This document shows positions 35,903-43,976 of a stretch of DNA of 64,000 nucleotides, piece by piece. Numbering within the stretch: position 1 is the first letter of the stretch; each line of letters begins with the position of its first letter. The notes beneath the pieces are model-generated. The model was given only the letters and a program-made list of their open reading frames with translations. It was not told the DNA's origin and searched no databases. The DNA comes from Alphaproteobacteria bacterium (lineage in GTDB: Bacteria; Pseudomonadota; Alphaproteobacteria; Micavibrionales; UBA2020): assembly GCA_025934695.1 (NCBI GenBank), contig JAICWS010000001.1:1-64000 (forward strand). The letters run 5' to 3'. Both the position numbers and the translations under genes were made by a program.

Positions 35903-36235
35903 ATGGCAGACAAAATCGACGAGAGTGCGCCTGACGGGAACGGCGCTGCCGACGATAAAGTGTCGGTCATAACCGTCAATTTCAAGGACGGCGCGATCGT
36001 CAGCAAGGTCCAGTTCGACGGCGAGGGCGGCATTCCGAAATTCCTGCGCGACATGGCCAAGTTCGCCAAGCAGAACAACGTCAAATCCGTCGTCATTATG
36101 ACCATCAACGACGAGGAGCACGTCGACTGGGTCCACATCGCGGATTCCGAACATCACCTCGCCTTGGCGGCGCTCTGCCTCGACGATATCAAGGAAGACC
36201 TCAAGGCGGTCATCTTTAAGGAAACCGAAGAATAG
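35903..36235 (+). CDS. Hypothetical protein, 110 aa
   Basis: Function not recognised. A short acidic N-terminal tail is followed by an alpha/beta domain: VSVITVNFKDG strand, FLRDMAKFAKQN helix and VKSVVIMTIND strand. A C-terminal acidic helix (LCLDDIKEDLKAVIF) completes it. Soluble and cytosolic by appearance. AGGAGTAGGA precedes the ATG. It converges with the pore-like membrane gene with no gap. Confidence 0.6.
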   Translation: MADKIDESAPDGNGAADDKVSVITVNFKDGAIVSKVQFDGEGGIPKFLRDMAKFAKQNNVKSVVIMTINDEEHVDWVHIADSEHHLALAALCLDDIKEDLKAVIFKETEE

Positions 36236-36634
36236 CTATTGCGGCCCCGTGGGCGGCCGGTGCGCATGGAAGTGGTGCAGCAACCGGTGCAGCACGGGCG
36301 TCATGATAAGCCCGAACGACACAACGACCAGAAGCCCGGAATAGAGCGCATAAAGCCCGGCAAAAATCTTGCCGCCGTCCGTCTTGATCGGATCGACTTC
36401 ACCCATCCCGCCCAAAATCATCGACGCATCCAGAAAGCAATCGATCCAGGGGAGATTTTCGAACGAGTGGTATCCCGCGATGCCGACGAGCAGCGATACA
36501 CCCATGATGAAAATGGCGATCAGCGTGTTGATCGACAATCTGCGGATGAAGTAGCGGAGAGGGATGAGCGGCTTGGAATGATGTTCGTACATGCGATAAT
36601 CCCGGAGAAGCGCTGACGGGAAATCATACGTCAT
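36236..36634 (-). CDS. Small membrane protein with potassium-channel-like pore region
   Basis: 132 aa. A basic N-terminus is followed by a membrane segment (INTLIAIFIMGVSLLVGIAG). A re-entrant-like stretch WIDCFLDASMILGGMGEVDP comes next, where the GGMGE sequence sits where two-TM potassium channels have their filter. A second membrane segment (IFAGLYALYSGLLVVVSFGL) and a His-rich basic tail end it. The layout (TM–pore–TM) is like ion_trans_2 proteins, but the canonical GYG filter is absent, so conduction is uncertain. An alternative start at 36592 (MYEHHSKPL) removes 14 residues and may be the true one. Confidence 0.65.
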   Translation of the reverse strand: MTYDFPSALLRDYRMYEHHSKPLIPLRYFIRRLSINTLIAIFIMGVSLLVGIAGYHSFENLPWIDCFLDASMILGGMGEVDPIKTDGGKIFAGLYALYSGLLVVVSFGLIMTPVLHRLLHHFHAHRPPTGPQ

Positions 36635-36760
36635 ATCCGGCGGGGAAGAAAGCGCTCCGCCGCTCGGGGTTTTACATACTTAAACGGCGCGCGTGCTGTG
36701 AATGCCGCGTCTTTATGTTAGGATGACGGCTGCAAGATTACCGCGCTCAACAGTTGTGAC

Positions 36761-39163
36761 ATGACGAAATCCCCGTCCCGCTCCCCACGTTCCTTCTACG
36801 CCGGCGTCTTCCTCGTCAGTGGGTTGCTGATGGCGCTGCAAATCGTGCAGTCGCGCATTTTCTCGGTCACCACCTGGTATCACATTTCTTTCCTTGTCGT
36901 CAGCGTCGCGATGTTCGGCCTGACGCTCGGCGCGCTCAGCGTGCACCGCGGACGCGAGGCGGAACAACGCAGGAATTATTCCGAAGCCATGGCGGCGGCG
37001 GCTTTCCGCTTCGCCATCGGCATTCTCGTGTCCCTGACCGGGCAGCTGATCCTGCCGGTCCTGTCGGAGAAGCTTCTTTATACATTGCTCGTGCTGCCGC
37101 TGGTGACGGGTTTCGCGCTGCCGCCTTATTATTTCGCCGGTGTCGCGCTCAGCCTCGCGATCACCCGCGCGCCGTATCCAGCGGCGCGCACCTATGGTTT
37201 CGACCTTATCGGCGCGGCGGCGGGATGCCTCTTCGCCCTCGGCCTCATGGAAACGGTCGACGGGCCTTCGGCCATGATGATACTGGCGCTTCTCGCGATG
37301 CTGTCGGGCGCCTGTTTCGGCAAACTGCCAAAGCGCCCCGCCATCGGCTTCGCAATGCTTGCTGTCGCTGGATTGCTGCTGAACCTCGTGCCGGCCAAGC
37401 CGACCATTTATCCGTACTACACGAAATTCCACATGATTCCGGAATCCTCGCTTGCTTACGACAAGTGGAATTCGATCTCGCGCGTGACGCTCGACAACGA
37501 GAGGAAGAACGTGATGCCGCCCCTGTGGGGGCCTTCGGCACGCATGCCTGACAGCCTGAAAACGTCATATTATATGTTCGCGGTCGACGGCGACGCGGGC
37601 GCCGCTATCTCCAGATGGGCGGGCGATGCCGGTGCGCCGCTGCATTACCTCGATTATGACGTCACGACGATTGCCTATGCCATTCCCGGCCTGAAGACCT
37701 CGGCCATCATCGGCCTCGGCGGCGGGCGCGATGTTTTAAGCTCACTGCACGCCGGCGTGAAATCGGTCACGGCGATGGACGTTAATAACATACAGGTCTC
37801 GCTGCTGACGCGCGTAGAGCCCTTCAAGGATTACGCCAACATCGGCGACCGGAAGGATGTGCGGCTCATCCACAGCGAGGCGCGCAGCTGGTTCGCGCGC
37901 AACCCTGACAAGTTCGATCTTATCCAGATGAGCCTTGTCGACACCTGGGCGGCGACAGGCGCGGGGGCTTTCGCGCTGACCGAAAACGGGCTCTATACGG
38001 TCGAAGCCTGGAAGCTTTTCTATGACCATCTCAATCCGGGCGGCGTCATGACGGTAAGCCGCTGGTACCTCGAGGATGCGCAGAGCGAGGGCGAGCGCCT
38101 GGTATCGCTCGCGGTGGGGGCCCTGTTCGACGCCGGTGTGACGGAACCGAAAAAGCACCTGTTCATGGCCACCTGCGATCGCATCGTGACTCTCGTCCTC
38201 TCGCGCGACCCGATGACCGAGCCGCAGATCGCCGCGATGGAGCGGCGGGTGAAGCAGATGGATTTCCAGACCCTCATCTCTCCGCACAAGGATGCGACGG
38301 GAGGCGAGTTCGCAAACATCTTGAACGCCAAAAGCCGCGCGGATCTCGACAATCTCGCCAAAACCGCCGAATACGACATCAGTCCGCCGACCGACTGGCG
38401 GCCGTTCTTCTTCAACCAGATCAAGCTGACCAATCCGCGCCAGGTCATCACGCTTGCCATCGGCAACGAGCATAGCGCCATCGTCGGCCACGCGCATGCG
38501 CTGGCAAACCTTTACGTCATCATGATCTTCTCGTTGATTATGGTCGTCTTCGCCATCCTTTGGCCCCTGCGCGCGGAACTGGCCGCGCGCAATGCGTTTA
38601 TCCGCGCGGGCACGGCTTGGTTCGTCCTGATCGGCCTCGGCTTCATGCTGCTGGAAATGTCGCTCATGCAGCGCATGAGCGTCTACCTCGGCCACCCGGC
38701 CTATGGGCTCAGCATCGTCCTGTTCAGCCTCGTTCTGTCGACCGGCATCGGCAGCCTGCTCTGCAACGAAAGGCCGCTGAAGACAGCGTCCAGCCGCGTC
38801 ATCTGGGCGCTGTGCACCGCTGCAGCGATTTTTTGCGCGGTGTTCTTTATCGACGGGGCCATGAAAACCTTCTCGGACGCGCCCCTGCTGGTCAGGGGCA
38901 TCCTTTGCGTGTGCGTCACCCTGCCGATCGGCTGCCTGATGGGTTTCGGCTTCCCGACCGGCATCGAAATGGCGCGGGAAGCCCATGCGCGGTCGACCGC
39001 CTGGTTCTGGGGCATCAACGGCGCGGCGGGTGTCTTGGGAAGCTCGCTCGCCATCGCCATCAATATCGGGGCTGGGATCGACGTCGCGATGTTCTGCGCG
39101 GCGCTATGCTACGCGCTGCTCGTGGTGCCGGCGCTGGCCTACAAGGCAAAGCTAAAGCATTAA
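36761..39163 (+). CDS. Polytopic membrane protein with embedded spermidine-synthase-like domain, 800 aa
   Basis: An N-terminal bundle of about six to seven hydrophobic segments (residues 12–235) is followed by a soluble spermidine-synthase-like Rossmann domain. Its glycine motif AIIGLGGGRDVL is near residue 316 and MDVNNIQVSLL follows, with acidic residues in MSLVDTW near the usual catalytic region. A second bundle of about six segments (from about 585) completes it. Proteins with this sandwich layout exist in several phyla and are annotated as membrane-fused spermidine synthases; activity is largely unproven. The gene diverges from the pore-like protein gene. Confidence 0.75.
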   Translation: MTKSPSRSPRSFYAGVFLVSGLLMALQIVQSRIFSVTTWYHISFLVVSVAMFGLTLGALSVHRGREAEQRRNYSEAMAAAAFRFAIGILVSLTGQLILPVLSEKLLYTLLVLPLVTGFALPPYYFAGVALSLAITRAPYPAARTYGFDLIGAAAGCLFALGLMETVDGPSAMMILALLAMLSGACFGKLPKRPAIGFAMLAVAGLLLNLVPAKPTIYPYYTKFHMIPESSLAYDKWNSISRVTLDNERKNVMPPLWGPSARMPDSLKTSYYMFAVDGDAGAAISRWAGDAGAPLHYLDYDVTTIAYAIPGLKTSAIIGLGGGRDVLSSLHAGVKSVTAMDVNNIQVSLLTRVEPFKDYANIGDRKDVRLIHSEARSWFARNPDKFDLIQMSLVDTWAATGAGAFALTENGLYTVEAWKLFYDHLNPGGVMTVSRWYLEDAQSEGERLVSLAVGALFDAGVTEPKKHLFMATCDRIVTLVLSRDPMTEPQIAAMERRVKQMDFQTLISPHKDATGGEFANILNAKSRADLDNLAKTAEYDISPPTDWRPFFFNQIKLTNPRQVITLAIGNEHSAIVGHAHALANLYVIMIFSLIMVVFAILWPLRAELAARNAFIRAGTAWFVLIGLGFMLLEMSLMQRMSVYLGHPAYGLSIVLFSLVLSTGIGSLLCNERPLKTASSRVIWALCTAAAIFCAVFFIDGAMKTFSDAPLLVRGILCVCVTLPIGCLMGFGFPTGIEMAREAHARSTAWFWGINGAAGVLGSSLAIAINIGAGIDVAMFCAALCYALLVVPALAYKAKLKH

Positions 39164-39167
39164 AGGA

Positions 39168-39569
39168 TTAGAGAGCGGGGCCCTTGAACTTCGTTTGGGG
39201 CGCCGCTGCGGCGACGGGCTGCTGCGGGAGAACGGGAGCTGCGGCATCGGCTTTCTGGCCTAGGAATTCGGGAATGGTGACGAAAGGCATCGTCTCGACG
39301 CTGTCCATCGGACGGTCGAGTTCCGACATGCGGCCGCGATGGATCAAGGGCGGCTCGTTCTGCGGGCGGTTGAAGCGCATGATGACGAACTCATCCGTGC
39401 GCTCGTTGATGTAGATGGAGAATACTTCCTGTCCGAAAGTATCGCCGCCGCGGAATTCGAATCCGTTCGCGGTCAGGGGACGAAGCACGCTGTCGAGCGC
39501 CTTCATTTCGGCATCACCGGCCACGCCGGCAAAAACGCCGGACAGGCTCTTATTGGCAGTCGTTGGCAT
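39168..39569 (-). CDS. Hypothetical protein, 133 aa
   Basis: Function not recognised. The globular part spans about residues 10–95 (LDSVLRPLTANGFEFRGGDT, FSIYINERTDEFVIMRFN). An Ala/Pro/Gln-rich tail (PVLPQQPVAAAAPQTKF) ends it. ATG at 39569 is supported by AAGG eight bases upstream; a longer frame has no such site. It converges with the 800-aa membrane protein with four bases between stops. Confidence 0.6.
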   Translation of the reverse strand: MPTTANKSLSGVFAGVAGDAEMKALDSVLRPLTANGFEFRGGDTFGQEVFSIYINERTDEFVIMRFNRPQNEPPLIHRGRMSELDRPMDSVETMPFVTIPEFLGQKADAAAPVLPQQPVAAAAPQTKFKGPAL

Positions 39570-39714
39570 TACACACCTTTTTTTTGGGGGCGCCAGCGCG
39601 GTTCGCAACCAGCGTCAAAATCAAAAACGAGTACCTCTTCTAAAGTATCCACAGGCACCCGTCAACGGCATTTCGAACAAAATTTATAGATTCCAAACCC
39701 TTACATAACTCTGT

Positions 39715-40635
39715 TCAAGAGCGTATGTTCAAAATGCTTTTTTTGTACTTTTTCAGCCTTTTAGGGCGGGCGCGCGAAATTTTCTTTTTCTCCGCTTTTT
39801 TTGCTTCATCCCAAAGGGCGAGCCTTTCGCTGCGCGTCGAATTCTTGATTTCCTTGCCGCGCTTTTTGAGGCCCTGTTCCATGTAGCGGAAGCGGCGCTC
39901 GAAACGGTTGTTGGTGATGCGCAGCGCGTCTTCCGCGTCGATGCCGTGCCAGCGCGCGAAATCGACCAGCATGAACATCAGGTCGCCGAATTCGGCCGCG
40001 ATCTTTTCCTTGTCGGGTTTTTTCGCCTCGATCTCGTCGCGCAATTCGCCGACTTCCTCCGAAATCTTGTCGAGCAGCATCGTCACATCCGGCCATTCCC
40101 AGCCGGCTTTCGACGCGCGGCCCTTGAGCTTGGACGAACGAATAAGCGCGGGCAGGGCGTGCGAGATTTCGTCAAGAATGCTGGCGTCGGGCTTGACGCC
40201 TTTTTTCTTGCGCTCCTCGGCCTTGATTTCTTCCCAACGGCGGTCGATCTCGGCCGCCGTTTTCAGCGTATTCGGCTCATCGCCGAGGATGGTGGGATAG
40301 CGGCGCTCCAGCTTGTCGACGATGGCCTGCGCCACATCGTCGAATTTGAACGATTTTCTCTGCTCGGCAATCGCGGCATGGAAAACGATCTGCAGCAGAA
40401 GATCGCCGAGTTCATCGCGCAGGTGCTCGTCATACTGGCCCTGGTCGATCATGTCGGCGGTTTCATAGGCTTCTTCGATCAGGTAAGGGGTCAGCGACTT
40501 ATGCGTCTGTTCCTGTGTCCAGACGCAGCCTTCGGGATGGTTGCGCAGGTGATGCATGATGTCGAGCAGCCGGTCGATGGGCTTCACCGCCGTGGTGACG
40601 GTCGGCTTCCTCTTGGGCTTAGATTTCGAGCTCAT
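39715..40635 (-). CDS. mazG: Nucleoside triphosphate pyrophosphohydrolase MazG
   Basis: Hydrolyses NTPs and dNTPs to monophosphates, clearing aberrant nucleotides and modulating ppGpp in other bacteria. 306 aa with the two tandem MazG domains. The first carries EEAYETADMID and RDELGDLLLQIVFHA; the second has EEVGELRDEIE and EFGDLMFMLVDFARW. These acidic residues bind magnesium. ATG at 40635 has GGAGA eight bases upstream. A basic C-terminal tail (KKKISRARPKRLKKYKK) extends beyond the usual end. It overlaps the GNAT gene by 17 bases. Confidence 0.93.
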   Translation of the reverse strand: MSSKSKPKRKPTVTTAVKPIDRLLDIMHHLRNHPEGCVWTQEQTHKSLTPYLIEEAYETADMIDQGQYDEHLRDELGDLLLQIVFHAAIAEQRKSFKFDDVAQAIVDKLERRYPTILGDEPNTLKTAAEIDRRWEEIKAEERKKKGVKPDASILDEISHALPALIRSSKLKGRASKAGWEWPDVTMLLDKISEEVGELRDEIEAKKPDKEKIAAEFGDLMFMLVDFARWHGIDAEDALRITNNRFERRFRYMEQGLKKRGKEIKNSTRSERLALWDEAKKAEKKKISRARPKRLKKYKKSILNIRS

Positions 40636-41068
40636 GGGTGACGTCTCCTTCGCCGACGTAAGAGAACCCGAGCCGTTCGTAGAACTTCCGCGCGGCCGGG
40701 TTGAGCGTGCGGAGGGTAAATTTCTTAAACGGCCCGCGCGGAATATCAAGCACCTTCTTCATCAAAGCGCTGGCGAGGCCGAGGCGCCGCCATTCCGGCA
40801 GCACATAGACGTGCCGCACGCGCAGGATCGCGGGGTCGTTGATGTACGGATCGAGTGAACGCCCGCCGACCGCCAGGAAGCGGCCTTCGTGCTCGACGCC
40901 GTAAAAGGCTTCGCCGGGCTTGTTAAAACGGTTCGACTCATTCTCCCAGTTCTCGGTCATGCGCAGGATCAGATTCAATCCTTCGCCGCGGCTCTTCTTG
41001 AGCAGCAGGGCGAAACGGGAAGGGTCGTAAGCGTCTTCGGTAATCGGTTTGATACTAAAATTAATCAT
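40619..41068 (-). CDS. GNAT-family N-acetyltransferase, 149 aa
   Basis: Acetyl-CoA-dependent transferase fold. Motif A is VRHVYVLPEWRRLGLASALM (acetyl-CoA pyrophosphate loop RRLGLA), and the C-terminal NPAARKFYERLGFSYVG is the typical motif B end. The substrate is unknown. It is upstream of mazG on the same strand with a 17-base overlap, so the two are cotranscribed. ATG at 41068. Confidence 0.82.
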   Translation of the reverse strand: MINFSIKPITEDAYDPSRFALLLKKSRGEGLNLILRMTENWENESNRFNKPGEAFYGVEHEGRFLAVGGRSLDPYINDPAILRVRHVYVLPEWRRLGLASALMKKVLDIPRGPFKKFTLRTLNPAARKFYERLGFSYVGEGDVTHELEI

Positions 41069-41230
41069 GGGGCGTGAGCCTAGCCGATAATGGTTAATTT
41101 TTTCAAGTCATCTGAGTTTAGTTATGAAAAAGCTCAATATCAAGCCATATCAGGGTGCTATTTTTTGTTACCCCTCGCTGCCCGAAATCCGGTAAATATG
41201 TCTGGTTCAAGCGCTTAAATAAACTACGTC

Positions 41231-42208
41231 ATGGGCATGGAACAGGACACGACAGACACAGAAAAGAAGAAATCCGAATTCCGGCATCCGGAAAAGCGGA
41301 ATCGCCCCGACACGCCTATCCTGCGCAAGCCGGAATGGATCCGCGTGAAGGCGCCGGTGTCGCCCGAATACCATGAAACCCGCAACCTGATGCGCAACCT
41401 GAAGCTCGCGACGGTCTGCGAAGAGGCGGCCTGCCCGAACATCGGCGAATGCTGGAAGCAGAAACACGCGACCTTCATGATCCTGGGCGCGACCTGCACG
41501 CGGGCCTGCTCCTTCTGCAATGTGGCCACGGGCATTCCCGACAAGCTCGATCCGTTCGAACCCGCGCGCGTCGCGATCGGCGTGCAGAAGCTGGGCCTGA
41601 AGCATGTCGTCATCACCTCCGTCGACCGCGACGATCTGCAAGATGGCGGGTCGGAGCAGTTCGTCAAGGTCATCAGCGAAATCCGCCGCCTGTCGCCCGG
41701 CACAACCATCGAAATCCTCACCCCCGACTTTAAGGACAAGAACAACGCCATCGAGCCCATTGCCGTCGCGCGCCCCGATGTTTTCAACCACAACCTTGAA
41801 ACCGTGCCGCGCCTGTATCCGACGATCCGCCCCGGCGCGCGCTACTTTACGTCGCTCGAGCTCCTGAACCGCGTGAAGAAGATCGACCCGACCATCTTCA
41901 CCAAGTCCGGCCTGATGGTCGGCCTCGGCGAGACCAAGCAGGAAGTCATGCAGGTCATGGACGATCTGCGCGCTGCCGACGTGGATTTTCTCACCATCGG
42001 CCAATATCTGCAGCCGACGCCCAAACATGCTGCGGTCGATAGATTTGTGACGCCAGATGAATTCAAGTCGTACGAGACCATCGCGCGCGGCAAGGGATTC
42101 CTGATGGTCTCGGCCTCGCCGCTGACGCGCTCGTCCTATCACGCCGATTCCGACTTCGAAAAGCTTCGCGCCGCGCGCGAAGCCAAACACGCCGCCAGCG
42201 GCAAATAA
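41231..42208 (+). CDS. lipA: Lipoyl synthase
   Basis: Radical SAM enzyme that inserts two sulfurs into octanoyl-E2 domains to form lipoate. 325 aa. The auxiliary cluster motif [12 protein letters not shown] and the radical SAM motif [10 protein letters not shown] are both present, as is the C-terminal RSSYHAD serine region. The start is ATG at 41231 or 41237; neither has a strong Shine-Dalgarno. The downstream neighbour is a RatA/COQ10-like gene, a common pairing in alphaproteobacteria, but a palindromic repeat lies between. Confidence 0.96.
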   Translation: MGMEQDTTDTEKKKSEFRHPEKRNRPDTPILRKPEWIRVKAPVSPEYHETRNLMRNLKLATVCEEAACPNIGECWKQKHATFMILGATCTRACSFCNVATGIPDKLDPFEPARVAIGVQKLGLKHVVITSVDRDDLQDGGSEQFVKVISEIRRLSPGTTIEILTPDFKDKNNAIEPIAVARPDVFNHNLETVPRLYPTIRPGARYFTSLELLNRVKKIDPTIFTKSGLMVGLGETKQEVMQVMDDLRAADVDFLTIGQYLQPTPKHAAVDRFVTPDEFKSYETIARGKGFLMVSASPLTRSSYHADSDFEKLRAAREAKHAASGK

Positions 42209-42238
42209 TGTCATGCGCCGTGTCTCACGCCCATTAGC

Positions 42239-42335
42239 TGTCATCCCCGCGAAAGCGGGGATCTCGCAGGTCGAAGACCTGCAAAATATAAATGCGCGCT
42301 GCACGCGTGAGATCCCGGCTTTCGCCGGGATGACA
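42239..42335. repeat. Inverted pair of palindromic repeats after lipA
   Basis: Two 27-base arms (42239–42265 and 42309–42335) are near-perfect reverse complements differing at a few positions. Each has the edge TGTCATCCC and the end GATCTC. Each arm is itself palindromic around CGCGAAAGCG or CGGCTTTCGC. The 43-base spacer is AT-richer. The second arm ends immediately before the GGGGG that serves as ribosome-binding site for the next gene. Confidence 0.7.
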
Positions 42336-42345
42336 GGGGGATAAG

Positions 42346-42789
42346 TTGCCCTCCCATTCCGAAAAGCGCGTCCTGCCCTATACCGCCGAGCAGCTTTTCG
42401 ACCTTGTCATGGATATCGAAAAATACCCCGAATTCCTGCCCTGGTGCCTGGCCGCGCGCATCAACGAGCGCGGAAAGAATGAGCTCAGCGCCGATGTCGT
42501 CGTTGGCTACAAGATGTTCCGCGAAAAATTCTCGTCGAAAGTGCATTTCAAACGGCCGAAAGAGATCGAGGTCGAGTACCTGAAGGGTCCGATGCGCCAC
42601 CTTCAGAATAAGTGGTCATTCCGCGACCTGCGCGGCGGCGAGTGCGAGGTGGATTTCTACGTCGATTTTTCGTTGAAAACAAAATTGTTTGAAACGCTGG
42701 TCGACCAGTTCTTCCACCGGGCGCTGGTGAAAATGATCAACGCCTTCGAGGGCAGGGCGCTGCAGCTCTACGGTGGTAATAAACATTAA
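42346..42789 (+). CDS. RatA/COQ10-family START-like protein
   Basis: 147 aa START/polyketide-cyclase-like domain. PYTAEQLFDLVMDIEKYPEFLPWC is the diagnostic N-terminal segment. In mitochondria and several bacteria this family chaperones ubiquinone; the E. coli member RatA was described as a toxin that blocks subunit joining. Here the lipA neighbourhood favours the ubiquinone-type role. The start is TTG at 42346, with AGGGGG five bases upstream; no in-frame ATG keeps the conserved N-terminus. Confidence 0.85.
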   Translation: MPSHSEKRVLPYTAEQLFDLVMDIEKYPEFLPWCLAARINERGKNELSADVVVGYKMFREKFSSKVHFKRPKEIEVEYLKGPMRHLQNKWSFRDLRGGECEVDFYVDFSLKTKLFETLVDQFFHRALVKMINAFEGRALQLYGGNKH

Positions 42790-42832
42790 CGTCCGGCATC
42801 CCTTTGAATTGGCAAGCATAGATGTCAGCGCC

Positions 42833-42862
42833 TTGACAACTTTATGGAATGTCTGCTATTCC
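42833..42862 (+). promoter_or_regulatory. Strong sigma-70-like promoter giving a probable leaderless message
   Basis: A consensus TTGACA (42833–42838) is followed, after 18 bases, by TATTCC (42857–42862) with an extended TG two bases upstream (TGC-TATTCC). Transcription would begin about 7 bases later, at 42869–42870, which is the A of the gene's ATG. Confidence 0.5.
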
Positions 42863-42869
42863 AACCAGA

Positions 42870-43805
42870 ATGGCAAAATCTCCTTCTGACATTCCCGCCG
42901 GGTCGCTGAGCCCGGCTTTCGACGGACCCGCGAAAGGGCAGGATGTTCCTGCGCCGACGGCGGACGAGGAATCACAGGTCGCCCGCAACCGCAATGTTCC
43001 GGAAGAACGCCGGGAGCAGGCGAGCTTCGCCATCGGCGCCTTCAACACGCTGCGCGCGAGGGAGATCATCTATATCAGCGAACCGATCACGAGTGGCCGG
43101 CGCTTGTATACATTCATGGATGCGCATGGCTATAAAACCATCGAGCAGGCCAAGAAGGATGCTGATTTCTTTAAGGACGTGGTCGGGCCGAACCTTGCCG
43201 AAGGCAACCGGATCGCCGACCTCTGGGCGCAGCGTGCCAAGGGCGTCGTCATCGCGACGACGGACTTCGAAAAATCCGTCCGCGCCAGCGGCAAATCGCC
43301 CGACTGGGGCCAGGACGATTTCATGAGCATGTGGATGGCGCTCGTCGACAAGAAAGTCACCAAGATGGTCATGGTCGACGGCTGGGAATATTCCAACGGC
43401 TCGGGCGAGGAATATCTGCAGGCAGCGCTGATGGAAATGGGCGACCGTTCGCGCAACAACATCGCCGTCATCGACGAAGACGGCAAGCCCGTGCATTTCG
43501 ACAAGGCTCTGCAACTCCTGGCGGCCTCTTTCGACGATGTGCGCGGCCGCGGCATGGATGTGACCAACATGGCCGAGACGCTGTCCCGCTTCATCGAGGC
43601 CGAGCGCCGCTATGCGGCTGAGCCTGCCAACGCCAACCCCAAGCTGCATTATGATCACAAGAAATTTCACGAGATCGCGGCGAAAGTGACTGAGACGCTG
43701 GACCGGGATTTCCCGGCCGTCCAGGACATCGTCCGCAAAACTCCCGCGCAGGAATTCTCGCCGATCGACGATATCTTCCGCAAACCGGCGCCGCCGAAGC
43801 CTTAA
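42870..43805 (+). CDS. Nucleoside deoxyribosyltransferase/DUF4406-like protein with PPKP tail, 311 aa
   Basis: Not firmly recognised. A disordered N-terminal ~45 residues is followed by a domain opening with IIYISEPITSGRRLYTF. NRIADLWAQRAKGVVIAT and DWGQDDFMSMWMALVDKKV come next, then MVMVDGWEYSNGSGEE, a pattern like DUF4406 and nucleoside 2-deoxyribosyltransferase-like folds (sugar-binding loop, acidic segment, W…SxGxxxE). The C-terminal half is helical, and the tail is KPAPPKP. An upstream in-frame ATG at 42849 falls inside the promoter, so ATG at 42870 is preferred, as a leaderless start. Confidence 0.6.
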   Translation: MAKSPSDIPAGSLSPAFDGPAKGQDVPAPTADEESQVARNRNVPEERREQASFAIGAFNTLRAREIIYISEPITSGRRLYTFMDAHGYKTIEQAKKDADFFKDVVGPNLAEGNRIADLWAQRAKGVVIATTDFEKSVRASGKSPDWGQDDFMSMWMALVDKKVTKMVMVDGWEYSNGSGEEYLQAALMEMGDRSRNNIAVIDEDGKPVHFDKALQLLAASFDDVRGRGMDVTNMAETLSRFIEAERRYAAEPANANPKLHYDHKKFHEIAAKVTETLDRDFPAVQDIVRKTPAQEFSPIDDIFRKPAPPKP

Positions 43806-43810
43806 TCTCA

Positions 43811-43976
43811 TCGTCATCCCCGACCGCGTGCGGCGCAGCCGCATCGCGAGCGCGGGGATCCGGGAGTCAGTCCACGCCGCGGAGCGGCGTGTCCTTAATG
43901 AGCGCCTTACGGCGCGAGTAAATGCTGGATCCCGGATCAGCGTTCGGCCTTCGGCCTCACTGGTCGGGGATGACGA
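43811..43976. repeat. Composite inverted-repeat element, 166 bases, with perfect 15-base ends
   Basis: The termini TCGTCATCCCCGACC (43811–43825) and GGTCGGGGATGACGA (43962–43976) are exact reverse complements. Inside, GATCCGGGA and TCCCGGATC form a second pair, and several small palindromes (GCGGCGCAGCCGC, CGCCGCGGAGCGGCG, CGGCCTTCGGCC) fill the rest. It exactly fills the gap between two convergent genes and could fold into a long cruciform. It shares the TCATCCCC edge with the shorter repeats but is larger and more elaborate. Confidence 0.7.
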
